DNA from: Prolixibacter bellariivorans ATCC BAA-1284
Lineage (GTDB): Bacteria > Bacteroidota > Bacteroidia > Bacteroidales > Prolixibacteraceae
Assembly: GCF_000621705.1 (NCBI RefSeq)
Contig: NZ_JHXO01000012.1
Span: 207,580-271,579 of the forward strand
Reading direction: 5' to 3'
Length of the DNA: 64,000 nt
The position numbers and the translations under genes are program-made. The notes under the pieces were generated by a model, which made no database searches, was not told the DNA's origin, and was given only the letters and a program-made list of their open reading frames with translations. Of this stretch, positions 56,171 through 64,000 are shown one piece after another (within the stretch, counting starts at the first letter, position 1; every line of letters starts with the position of its first letter).

Positions 56171-56250
56171 GTTAAATCATTTCGGTGAAAACAATTGGCT
56201 CATCTCCGTTTTGCGACAGAGATGAACCAGTTGTTATGCTAAAAGAAAAA

Positions 56251-57843
56251 TTACCAGTTGGGATTCTGCGTCAGATTTTTATTCAAATCGACTTCGCTTT
56301 GCGGAATCGGCCAGAGATAATCGCGTTGCGGATTGAACTGCCGGTTCTCTACCAATACGTGTTTCTGGTAGTCACTACGAGCACTGTTCCAGTAGTTCAA
56401 AATTCCATACACATCACCAGGCATCACATTTTCGGCAATTTTCCAACGGCGAATATCAAACAAACGCTGTTCTTCTTCCGCAAATTCAACTCTGCGCTCC
56501 TGCCGAACGATTTGTCGCATGGCCGTCTGTGACTGGCCGGTCGGAATCGGCGGCAAATTAACATCTGCGCGTCCCCGAACCTGGTCGATAGCATCATAAA
56601 CCGATTGATCGATGTCATTCATCTCAATCTTCGCTTCGGCATAAGTAAGCAGTACTTCCGGATAACGAAGAATGATTATATCGTTGGTTGAGTTTCCGCT
56701 CCAACCTCCGTCAACCGTCGCCGGAATATATTTTTTATAATAATAGCCCGTGTACGATGCATTGTTCTTACCCAGTCCATCAGCTGAATTCGGATCCGTA
56801 ATATCAATGGTATCGCCGTTCAGGACACCGCCCGGTACCACGATGGTCATCTTTAACCGGGGATCACGATTTTCAAACGGATGCTGAGGATCATACAGTG
56901 ATGATTGATCGATCGTTTTTCCGTCGGTACATTCGTAGGCATCTACTAATGACTGTAAGGGAACGATTTCCGACCAACCTCCGATTGTCGGGCCTCCAAT
57001 CCATGTGGCCAAAGCACTCTTGTAATTGTCGGTATACTGGGCCGAAAGGATGATTTCCGAACTATGTTCGTTGGTTCCGTTAAACAGACTCATGTAATCC
57101 GGGTCAACCGTATACACATTCATGTCCATCACCTCCTTAGCAGTAGTAGCAGCAGCAGAATAATTACCATTATACAAATCGATTCTCGCTTTCAATGCCA
57201 GTGCTGCACCTTTTGTAGCCCGTCCGAACTGATCGCTGGAATAGGAAACCGGCAAATAGTCCGCAATCTTCGCGAGTTGTGCAGAGATTGAATCCATCAC
57301 AACGCTGGCACTGGTTCGGCTGACGTCATATTGATCGGGGTTGGTTTGCGGTGATGTAATCCACGGAACGTCACCATAGAGACCTACCAATTGCTGATAT
57401 GACCAGGCACGAATAAAAGTGGCTTCGCCAATCAGTTGATTTCTCAAGTCGGCATTCATATCCGGGACTTTACCGATGTTGGCCAGAACGTTATTAGTAT
57501 TGGCAATACTTTTATACATGAAAGACCAAAAGTGATTGAAAGTCCCCAATGTAGTTGTTGCACTTCCGTTTCCGGCATACATGATATCACATGGCCAGTT
57601 AGACCAGGCATAGCTATCATCGGTTGCACAGGTCAGAAAAGTCCTCCACCAATCGTCACCTCCCAGGAAGCGGTAACAGCCCGTAACAGCCTGCACGGCA
57701 TTATCGGAGTTGACCCAGTAGGTGTCGGTGGTCAGTGAATCGGTTGGTTGTTTGTTCAGAAAACTTTCATCACAGGCAACCAATAAAAAGAGGCTCAGTA
57801 GAATGAAGCTGTATTTATATATATTCAATTTCATGATTGTCAA
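56251..57843 (-). CDS. SusD/RagB-family glycan-binding lipoprotein (fucosyl PUL)
   Basis: 530 residues; lipobox LLVAC. SusD signatures: LNKQPTDSLTTDTYWVNSDNAVQAVTGCYRFL, EATFIRAWSYQQLVGLYGDVPWI, GRATKGAALALKARIDLYNGNY, and the C-terminal VRQERRVEFAEEEQRLFDIRRWKIAE ... LWPIPQSEVDLNKNLTQNPNW. Two starts are possible (57843 or 57834). Pairs with the SusC upstream, 2-11 nt away. Confidence 0.95.
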   Translation of the reverse strand: MTIMKLNIYKYSFILLSLFLLVACDESFLNKQPTDSLTTDTYWVNSDNAVQAVTGCYRFLGGDDWWRTFLTCATDDSYAWSNWPCDIMYAGNGSATTTLGTFNHFWSFMYKSIANTNNVLANIGKVPDMNADLRNQLIGEATFIRAWSYQQLVGLYGDVPWITSPQTNPDQYDVSRTSASVVMDSISAQLAKIADYLPVSYSSDQFGRATKGAALALKARIDLYNGNYSAAATTAKEVMDMNVYTVDPDYMSLFNGTNEHSSEIILSAQYTDNYKSALATWIGGPTIGGWSEIVPLQSLVDAYECTDGKTIDQSSLYDPQHPFENRDPRLKMTIVVPGGVLNGDTIDITDPNSADGLGKNNASYTGYYYKKYIPATVDGGWSGNSTNDIIILRYPEVLLTYAEAKIEMNDIDQSVYDAIDQVRGRADVNLPPIPTGQSQTAMRQIVRQERRVEFAEEEQRLFDIRRWKIAENVMPGDVYGILNYWNSARSDYQKHVLVENRQFNPQRDYLWPIPQSEVDLNKNLTQNPNW

Positions 57844-57845
57844 TT

Positions 57846-60800
57846 TTAAAAGTCCACATTAACGCCTAAAGAAAATACCTTTACCTGAGGGTAGTAGCGA
57901 CTGTCATCAGGATTCTCCGGGTCGATGCCATACTTATTCAGCTTCGACCAGGTAACCAAATTCTGGCCTGACACATAAAAACGGCATCTGTCAATACCTA
58001 CGGTTCGGTCGAATGATTTCGGAAGAGAGTAGCCAACCTGCAGATTCTTTAGTCTTAAGTATGCTCCATTTTTAATCCAGAATGAGGAAGAAACATAGTT
58101 GTGAGAATAGGACGTTAACCTTGGAAATGAAGCGCTCGTGTTGTCCGGTGTCCAGCTGTCGAGATGCAACTTTTTGAAATTACCGTCCTGACTGATGGGT
58201 GCTCTGTTGGATTGAACCGTTGTCACATCAACTTTTCCGACTCCCTGGAAAAAGGCAGAAAGATCGAAATTCTTGTACACAGCATTGATGTTCAATCCAT
58301 AAGTGTACCGCGGAATATTACTTCCAATAACGGTACGATCAGAAGCATCAATCTTTCCATCGTGGCTCAGGTCCCGATAAATCAAATCTCCGGGAGCAAC
58401 ATTACCGGGCTGGGTAGCATGGTTATCAATTTGATCCTGGCTTTGGAAAATACCATCACAAACATATCCGTAGAATGCTCCGATAGGCTCACCAACATGA
58501 TACGCCTGGATCACATTGTCATTGTTCGAACTTTCCCAATCGGCATTTTTCAGGTCGGTAATCTTATTCTTTACATCAGAAATATTGAACTGCACATTGT
58601 ATTTGAACTTCTGCTGTATGGCGCCTTTGTATCCGAGAGAGAATTCCCAACCCTTGTTTTGCACACTTCCTGCATTCTGATATGGAGCATACTGACCGAC
58701 CGTTTCGGGAATAGGAAGTTGCAGCAGAATATCGTTGGTATTCTTCACATAGTAGTCAAAGGAGAAGTTCATTTTACCCTTCATGAACATGGCATCCAAA
58801 CCAATATCGCTCATCTCTGTTGTTTCCCAGCTAATGTTGCTATTGGCAGCTGTCTCTATCCTAGCCCCGGGATTCAAGCTACCGCCAAACGGGTAATCAT
58901 ATCCCAGAACCATCACTGATTGGTACGGATAATTACCTAATTCCTGGTTTCCTAATTGTCCCCACGATGCGCGAAGTTTAAGCTCACTCATGAAATTAAT
59001 ACCATCCATGAAAGGCTCCTTCAACAATTGCCAACCAGCTGAAAAAGACGGAAATGTTCCCCACCGGTTTGACTTCGAAAACCGGGACGAACCATCACGA
59101 CGTATATTGGCCTCAAACAAATATTTATCATTATATGAATAATTCACCCGCCCAAAATAGGAAAGCAGGCCATAGCCATATGAATAACCGTTATTTTTTT
59201 GCGAAGCCGGGTCGCCACCAGCCAGTTCGGAGAGTACATTTAATGAGCCGTTATTACGGTATCCGTACAGATAATTGGTGTTATCGTCTATTTTGGAGAT
59301 ACCACCTAGCAATCCTACATTGCTTTTTCCAACTGAAACATTGTACCGTAGTAGCGACTGCAAATTATAGTAAAAGTCTCCATAGTTCTTTTTGCTAATC
59401 TGGTCTGAACCTTTTACGATTTCATTTTTGGTGAAGAAATTAACGTACGTCAGCGCTTTGTCATTATAGGTATTGTTGGTAACATTATAATTTACCATCG
59501 CATTACCGGAAAGCTCCAGACCTTTCAATATCTCGTAACTCAGCCGGAAATTGCCACTAAATACATCATCGTTGTATTTATAAGAACCTCCGTCGGATTG
59601 AAGGCGAACGGGGTTGCCATCACCTCTGGCCACCCCCCAGGTTCCGTCAGAATATTTAACCGGAAGTGTTGGATTGGACATGATAGCCTGGCTAAACTGG
59701 AACCAAATACCGTCACCTGTATTTCCAGTATTTCCCTGCGGCTCGCTGCGGTCAGAAAAATTCCCCGACACATCCGCATTAAATTTCAATTTATCGCTGA
59801 TGGTCACATCCGAATTCAAGCGAACCGTTACTCGTTTGAAATTCGCCTTTTTTACTAGCCCTTTTTGATCTAAATAGTTGGTCGAAAAACGGAATTTCGC
59901 CTTATCACTACCGCCACTAATGGCGATACTGTGCTGTTGTTGAATACCGGAGCCTTGTAAAATTTCATCCATCCAGTACACATCCGGATATTGATCCTTA
60001 TTTCGATTCGGATCGTTGTAAGCGGCAATATCTGCATCAGTAAACTTGGCACTTCCACCAGAATTCAAACTTAATTGGTTGACCAATTTCATGTAGTCCT
60101 GTGCCCCGACGAAATTCGGCAACTTGGTTGGCTTCTGTACCCCAACATATCCGTTATAGGAAACTTTAATCTGATTGTCTTTTCCCCTTTTGGTTGTAAT
60201 TAAAATCACACCATTTGCAGCGCGTACACCGTAAATAGATGAAGCAGCAGCATCCTTCAATACCGATATGGAAGCAATATCGTTGGGATCGACATCATTG
60301 ATATTGTATTCCATTCCATCGACCAATACCAAGGGGGCATTCTTGTCAGGTGTGTTATTATCGGTATTCACAGTTCCAATTCCGCGAATATGGATCGTAC
60401 CGGCATCAGCACCCGGCTGTCCGCTACTTTGTGTGACGGTAATACCCGGTGCAACTCCCTGCAGCGCATTCGACACCTGCGCAACCGGCTTTTTCACAAT
60501 ATTATCACCATCTACAGTGGAAAGAGATCCTGTTACATCCACTTTTTTCTGTACTCCATATCCAACGGCAACTACCTCATTCAGCCCTACAGCTTCTTCC
60601 TTCATCACTACATCCAGCGACGTTTTTCCGTTCAGGGCTACGTCGACCGACTTCATTCCAACGAAAGAAAAAGTCAACATAGAACCGACCGACACATTTG
60701 TCAAACTAAAGTTTCCGTCCGCATCCGTAATGGTTCCGTGCGTCGTTCCTTTTACGATAATGGTAACTCCCGGAATTGGCCTGCCTTTTACATCGTTTAC

Positions 60801-61241
60801 TTTCCCGGTGATTGTTTTTGTTTTGGTTTCGGGCTGCGGCGATTGCATCTCTTCATTTCCGTTCTTCGGCTTCACCTCATCCCGCGGACCAATGACAATC
60901 TGCCGGTCGAAGATATGATAGGTTAAATCGGTTCCGGCAAGAACCTGGTTCAGTATTTTATCGACTGAGCTATTTTCCGTGTTAACATTAACCTTTCGGT
61001 TGATATTAATTTGATTATCCTTATAGAAAATAATAAACTCACTTTGTTGTTGAATCTGGTCAAACACCTGACCCACTGTACTGTTTTCCAGATGGAGCGA
61101 TAGTCTCGTATTTTGTGCATACGAACTCGATGCATAAATATTTCCTACTCCAAGCAGAAGAATGAATATCGTTAGTTTCATAACTCGAAATGTGTGCACA
61201 CATAAATGAGGAAAATGCGCACAGTTTTGTGTTTTTTTCAT
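57846..61241 (-). CDS. SusC-family TonB-dependent transporter with STN domain (fucosyl PUL)
   Basis: 1131 residues: signal peptide, STN domain (~44-115, LSLHLENSTVGQVFDQIQQQSEFIIFYKDNQI), carboxypeptidase-regulatory-like domain (GRPIPGVTIIVKGTTHGTITDADGNFSL), plug (IHIRGIGTVNTDNNTPDKNAPLVLVDGMEYNI) and barrel to the C-terminus (VFSLGVNVDF). Should import fucosylated oligosaccharides together with SusD and signal to FecR. Unlike its neighbours it has a strong Shine-Dalgarno, AAGGAGG, 8 nt before the ATG. Confidence 0.95.
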   Translation of the reverse strand: MKKTQNCAHFPHLCVHTFRVMKLTIFILLLGVGNIYASSSYAQNTRLSLHLENSTVGQVFDQIQQQSEFIIFYKDNQININRKVNVNTENSSVDKILNQVLAGTDLTYHIFDRQIVIGPRDEVKPKNGNEEMQSPQPETKTKTITGKVNDVKGRPIPGVTIIVKGTTHGTITDADGNFSLTNVSVGSMLTFSFVGMKSVDVALNGKTSLDVVMKEEAVGLNEVVAVGYGVQKKVDVTGSLSTVDGDNIVKKPVAQVSNALQGVAPGITVTQSSGQPGADAGTIHIRGIGTVNTDNNTPDKNAPLVLVDGMEYNINDVDPNDIASISVLKDAAASSIYGVRAANGVILITTKRGKDNQIKVSYNGYVGVQKPTKLPNFVGAQDYMKLVNQLSLNSGGSAKFTDADIAAYNDPNRNKDQYPDVYWMDEILQGSGIQQQHSIAISGGSDKAKFRFSTNYLDQKGLVKKANFKRVTVRLNSDVTISDKLKFNADVSGNFSDRSEPQGNTGNTGDGIWFQFSQAIMSNPTLPVKYSDGTWGVARGDGNPVRLQSDGGSYKYNDDVFSGNFRLSYEILKGLELSGNAMVNYNVTNNTYNDKALTYVNFFTKNEIVKGSDQISKKNYGDFYYNLQSLLRYNVSVGKSNVGLLGGISKIDDNTNYLYGYRNNGSLNVLSELAGGDPASQKNNGYSYGYGLLSYFGRVNYSYNDKYLFEANIRRDGSSRFSKSNRWGTFPSFSAGWQLLKEPFMDGINFMSELKLRASWGQLGNQELGNYPYQSVMVLGYDYPFGGSLNPGARIETAANSNISWETTEMSDIGLDAMFMKGKMNFSFDYYVKNTNDILLQLPIPETVGQYAPYQNAGSVQNKGWEFSLGYKGAIQQKFKYNVQFNISDVKNKITDLKNADWESSNNDNVIQAYHVGEPIGAFYGYVCDGIFQSQDQIDNHATQPGNVAPGDLIYRDLSHDGKIDASDRTVIGSNIPRYTYGLNINAVYKNFDLSAFFQGVGKVDVTTVQSNRAPISQDGNFKKLHLDSWTPDNTSASFPRLTSYSHNYVSSSFWIKNGAYLRLKNLQVGYSLPKSFDRTVGIDRCRFYVSGQNLVTWSKLNKYGIDPENPDDSRYYPQVKVFSLGVNVDF

Positions 61242-61249
61242 AGATTTAA

Positions 61250-61256
61250 CCTCCTT
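61250..61256 (-). promoter_or_regulatory. Strong Shine-Dalgarno for susC (fucosyl PUL)
   Basis: AAGGAGG on the minus strand, 8 nt before the ATG at 61241. Notable because most genes in this window lack a strong Shine-Dalgarno; it fixes the susC start. Confidence 0.7.
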
Positions 61257-61301
61257 GAATTAAATTAATATTGCTAATCTACTTACGCGATGTTAGTTGC
61301 T

Positions 61302-61331
61302 AGTTTGCGGGTGTTGGCGCATCCGCAAACT
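61302..61331 (-). promoter_or_regulatory. Hairpin with GCGCCAAC loop between fecR and susC (copy 2)
   Basis: Perfect 9-bp stem AGTTTGCGG / CCGCAAACT with a 12-nt loop that contains GCGCCAAC in mRNA (minus) sense (61313-61320). It lies 39 nt after the fecR stop and about 60 nt before the susC ATG. Stem sequence differs from copy 1 at 48142, while the loop octamer is identical. On the antisense side TTTTT follows directly. Confidence 0.6.
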
Positions 61332-61370
61332 TTTTGCTTTCTGATTTCGTCAAGTCATACGATATAGTTT

Positions 61371-62537
61371 TTAGTTAATAATTATCTCATCTTTTGTACA
61401 TGAAAAGGTTAGCGAAGTCGTTTTTTGGATTACCTTCAACACGTCTTCAGGTGTCTTTTTCAAATCCAAACTACCTGAGAATGTTTGCTCTCCCAGCTCC
61501 GTATTTTGTAGCTTAATTTCCACATCGTAATAACGGGCCAGCTTCTTCAGTATATTATCAAGCCTTTCACTTCTAAATACATAATATCCCATCCGCCATG
61601 ACAAGTAATCGGCAGGGTTCACACGCTTTTCGGATATTTCTTTTTTACCTGGATTGTATATCGCCATATCGCCTGGAGAAAGTTGAGTCTTTTCCTTGTG
61701 CAGAAGGGAATTCCCCTTGTAGCTGAGTTCAATCTTTCCGCGCTCCAGAACAGCACTCGAATACTGGTCATCGGAATAAGCACTGACATTAAATACTGTC
61801 CCCATCACCCTGACAGTGAAATCACGGGAATTCACCAAAAATGGCTTGACATCGGAGTGTTTCACTTCAAAAACAGCTTCTCCGTCGATGTAAACCTCTC
61901 TTTTGTTTTTGGCAAAAACAGCCGGATACACTAAGCGAGTGCCGGAGTTCAACCAAACATTGGTGCCATCCGACAAGGTGATTTCCGTTCTTTTTCCGTA
62001 CGGGACAACAACGGTGTTGTACACAATTTTCTTCGACTCCAACGATTGCTTGACCTTCTGACTGGCATCGATACTGATATCCTTACCATTTTGGCCATAC
62101 TGGATTTTCGACTGTTTTTTATCGATGCGAATCTCCTGGCCGTTCTGCAAAATCAGACGGGTATCTCCTACCGGCAGGGCAACCGAAGTATTTTCAGCAA
62201 ATTTGACAACGGCAGGTGTTTCATGTACCTGACTGTACCACAGCACACCGACAAAGCCGATAATCAGTATAGCCGCTACAGCCGACCAAACCCGCACCCG
62301 CCTGGACCTTCGATACTGGTTGACTGAATCAACTATCTGACTTTTTAAAACACTCTTTTCATCATTGGGCAACGATGTTTTTGAATGATTGATCAGGTAA
62401 TAATATATTCGCCGGGCCAGCTGCCGCTCACGCACTTCGTCCTCGCTTTCATCTGCGTTTTTACCGTAAAGCACATCGGAAGGCTCGCCATCCTGCATCA
62501 GGATGTCTTCGGCCTTTATTTTTGATTTTTCCTTCAT
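61371..62537 (-). CDS. FecR-family anti-sigma factor (fucosyl PUL)
   Basis: 388 residues. N-terminal cytoplasmic region, transmembrane helix near residues 83-101 (VWSAVAAILIIGFVGVLWY), FecR beta domain (NTVVVPYGKRTEITLSDGTNVWLNSGTRLVYPAVFAKNKREVYIDGEAVFEVKHS) and C-terminal DUF4974/STN-like domain (LDNILKKLARYYDVEIKLQNTELGEQTFSGSLDL). Bridges SusC and the sigma factor at 62643. Confidence 0.93.
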   Translation of the reverse strand: MKEKSKIKAEDILMQDGEPSDVLYGKNADESEDEVRERQLARRIYYYLINHSKTSLPNDEKSVLKSQIVDSVNQYRRSRRVRVWSAVAAILIIGFVGVLWYSQVHETPAVVKFAENTSVALPVGDTRLILQNGQEIRIDKKQSKIQYGQNGKDISIDASQKVKQSLESKKIVYNTVVVPYGKRTEITLSDGTNVWLNSGTRLVYPAVFAKNKREVYIDGEAVFEVKHSDVKPFLVNSRDFTVRVMGTVFNVSAYSDDQYSSAVLERGKIELSYKGNSLLHKEKTQLSPGDMAIYNPGKKEISEKRVNPADYLSWRMGYYVFRSERLDNILKKLARYYDVEIKLQNTELGEQTFSGSLDLKKTPEDVLKVIQKTTSLTFSCTKDEIIIN

Positions 62538-62642
62538 TTATATTCGTCCTTTACTTAAACAAAGGAGGAAATCTCAAAAACATAGACACAAAAATGTAAC
62601 TTTTTTACACACAAAAAGCACAAACAACTATACTACAATGCC

Positions 62643-63272
62643 TTAAGAAGAGAATATTCTTCCAAAAAGGATGAGATAAAAGGAAGGATTCTCCTTCTGA
62701 ATACATTCCCGAAGGGTTTTTAAGGCACGGTAAACATTTGTCCGTACCGATTCGACCGATATACCCAACAGCTCGGCAATTTCAGGGTACGAAAAATTTT
62801 GATCGAATTTAAGGAAAAGAGCCTCTTTCTGATGTTGGGTCAGTTTCTCCATAGCCTTCTCCAGTATCAAATGATTCTCATCCTTTGTCTCCTGCTCGAC
62901 GATTTTTTTCTCGGCCCCAATAACAAATTGCTCCCGCGTCAAAATAACATCCTCATTGTACATGACAGAAAGGAGCTTCTTCTTTCCTTTTTTGTGAATT
63001 TTTCGCTTCAACGAACGGAAAAGATAAAACCGGATGGAATCGGTATCGGAAAGTTGATGTCTGTACTTGTAGATATCGAGGAACAAATCGTGAATGCAAT
63101 CTTTGACAAATTCTTTGTCTTTCGAAACACTGATACCAAAGGAATATAGCGCGTCGATATTCTGATCATAAAGCCAGTAAAAAGCTTCATCATCTCCATC
63201 CTTGAATCGTTTCCATAGAAAGTAGTCTTTATTCCTTAGTTTCTGCACCATTGCTAAAGCCCCGAATTTCAA
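62643..63272 (-). CDS. ECF sigma factor (fucosyl PUL)
   Basis: 209 residues: region 2 (YWLYDQNIDALYSFGISVSKDKEFVKDCIHDLFLDIYKYRHQL) and region 4 (LTQHQKEALFLKFDQNFSYPEIAELLGISVESVRTNVYRALKTL). Head of the right-hand PUL. The start could be the ATG at 63272 or the ATG of MVQKLRN seven codons in. A long structured repeat lies about 140 bp upstream. Confidence 0.92.
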   Translation of the reverse strand: MKFGALAMVQKLRNKDYFLWKRFKDGDDEAFYWLYDQNIDALYSFGISVSKDKEFVKDCIHDLFLDIYKYRHQLSDTDSIRFYLFRSLKRKIHKKGKKKLLSVMYNEDVILTREQFVIGAEKKIVEQETKDENHLILEKAMEKLTQHQKEALFLKFDQNFSYPEIAELLGISVESVRTNVYRALKTLRECIQKENPSFYLILFGRIFSS

Positions 63273-63409
63273 GATTGAAATGAGTGAAGCTTTAAAAATA
63301 GAAATATTTTTCAGAGAATCTTAATACCTCCTGCAAATCCCCCGCACAAGTGAAATAAATGCCTATATTACAACACAGTACACCAATTGTCATCTGCCTT
63401 TCACAGAAA

Positions 63410-63600
63410 CATCAAAAGAGGGTCTCACCCAACCGGAAGAGATGAATGGATGCGTGTCGAAAGCATCATTCCCGGAAAAAGACTCACTAGAACCTTTACC
63501 TTTATAGCGCATGCCTGCATTTAACCCCTAAAAAACTACTGAACCAACAGGCATGCATTTCTTCTTCCGGCTTCTCCCGGCCAGGTGAAAGCCCTTGTAT
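63410..63600. repeat. Structured repeat, long copy
   Basis: Left arm CATCAAAAGAGGGTCTCACC, right arm CCAGGTGAAAGCCCTTGTAT, matching the short copy at 34734. The insert between them matches 50536-50665 almost base for base. Nested pairs: CCGGAAGA/TCTTCCGG, GAATGGATGC/GCATCATTC, and GCATGCCTG/CAGGCATGC. The whole could fold as a multi-branched RNA or be a mobile MITE-like element. Confidence 0.75.
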
Positions 63601-63860
63601 ATTTTGATAGTTTCTGTAGTTACTGTTGTTATGGTTGTTGGAAGAAGTATTAAGTTTTAAGAAAGACGAAAGACTGCGGACCTGAACCTTTCACCTCTTA
63701 ATTATTCATTACACATTATTCATTGTTAATTGATTTAAGGGTTTCAAAATTTCAGGTTGCGCTAGTTGCGAGCTTTGACGGTTGTTGGTTATTATTGTTA
63801 CTGTTGTTGCTGTTGTTGCGCTTTTATCAACACCTCCCTCCTTTGCGGTCGAAAAAAGGT
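63601..63860. other. Low-complexity GTT/TTG-rich intergenic sequence
   Basis: Two stretches of GTTGTT-type triplets (63617-63640 and 63780-63821) separated by AT-rich sequence containing TTATTCATTACACATTATTC. No gene or promoter recognised; the one longer open frame reads Cys/Tyr/Val runs from the triplets. Confidence 0.5.
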
Positions 63861-63912
63861 TGTTATTTCAAACAATGACATCCCGCGACCGCCGGTTACG
63901 CGTACTTGCCAA

Positions 63913-63976
63913 CCCGGGGTGGCTAAACCTCACGGTTTCTTACCCCGGGCTATGGAGCTTGAACTCCTTCAGAGTT
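63913..63976. repeat. REP-like nested hairpin element
   Basis: CCCGGGGT (63913-63920) pairs with ACCCCGGG (63942-63949), enclosing a second hairpin AAACC-TCAC-GGTTT. A third, AACTC/GAGTT (63962-63976), follows. GC-rich nested palindromes like this recall the REP-like repeats scattered in Bacteroidota genomes. Only one copy is in the window, so the repeat nature is inferred. Confidence 0.45.
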
Positions 63977-64000
63977 TGCCGACCAATTGGCCTGATTGAG

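Noticed and set aside
60268..60918. 216-codon plus-strand frame opposite the right-hand susC
   Set aside because: Antisense shadow; the minus-strand protein is a clear SusC with conserved STN and plug domains across the same bases.
63766..63999. Open frame rich in Cys/Tyr/Val at the right edge
   Set aside because: It is a reading of GTT-type triplets and of the REP-like palindromes.
1..64000. tRNA, rRNA, transposase or prophage genes
   Set aside because: I looked for cloverleaf-like sequences, rRNA signatures, DDE/HUH transposases and phage structural operons and found none I could support.

Overview
The window looks like chromosome from a member of the Bacteroidota. Evidence: two SusC/SusD loci, each with its own ECF sigma/FecR pair; a type IX secretion (Por) C-terminal tail; lipoboxes on many exported proteins; few strong Shine-Dalgarno sites; and several matches to the Bacteroidota -7 box (TAnnTTTG). 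A glycan-degrading environmental lineage such as the Marinilabiliales/Prolixibacteraceae would fit, but that placement is inference. No rRNA, tRNA, CRISPR array, transposase or prophage was recognised.

Left part (1-15 kb): the 5' 3.2 kb of an AddA/RecB-like UvrD helicase-nuclease; a secreted protein with phage-fibre-like repeats followed by a T9SS-tail protein; an intergenic stretch with two terminators and a degenerate 21-bp-period repeat; a SPOR-domain envelope protein; an AlaX-type tRNA editing protein; a sigma / membrane anti-sigma candidate / beta-ladder protein operon; a family 2 glycosyltransferase; a thioredoxin-like exported protein; and a protein of unknown function.

Middle part (15-35 kb): an S24 (LexA/CI-like) repressor divergent from an imuA-imuB-dnaE2 mutagenic repair cassette, with a perfect 10+1+10 palindrome between them. 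Next come two divergent Crp/Fnr paralogues, a stand-alone lpxA, and an operon of an AsmA-like protein, a DsbA-like lipoprotein and a small Cys-rich lipoprotein. A phosphate locus (outer-membrane porin, pstS-C-A-B) follows, with a NarL-type two-component system upstream.

Right part (35-63 kb): two polysaccharide-utilization loci, both on the minus strand. The right-hand PUL (sigma, FecR, SusC, SusD, GH29 fucosidase, GH35 galactosidase, GH20 hexosaminidase) should trim fucose, galactose and GlcNAc from fucosylated LacNAc-type glycans. The left-hand PUL (sigma, FecR, SusC, SusD, lipoprotein, ROK kinase, MFS transporter, SIS protein, GH9 glycosidase, NagA, NagX-like membrane protein) should import and catabolise amino-sugar oligosaccharides and GlcNAc. 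Together they form a plausible glycan-to-GlcNAc-6-P pathway.

The most unusual non-coding signals are: hairpins with unrelated stems but the same loop octamer (GCGCCAAC in mRNA sense) in both fecR-susC gaps; a structured repeat present in one short and two long copies; and a truncated second copy of the Cys-rich lipoprotein gene, with its terminator, abutting one of the long copies.
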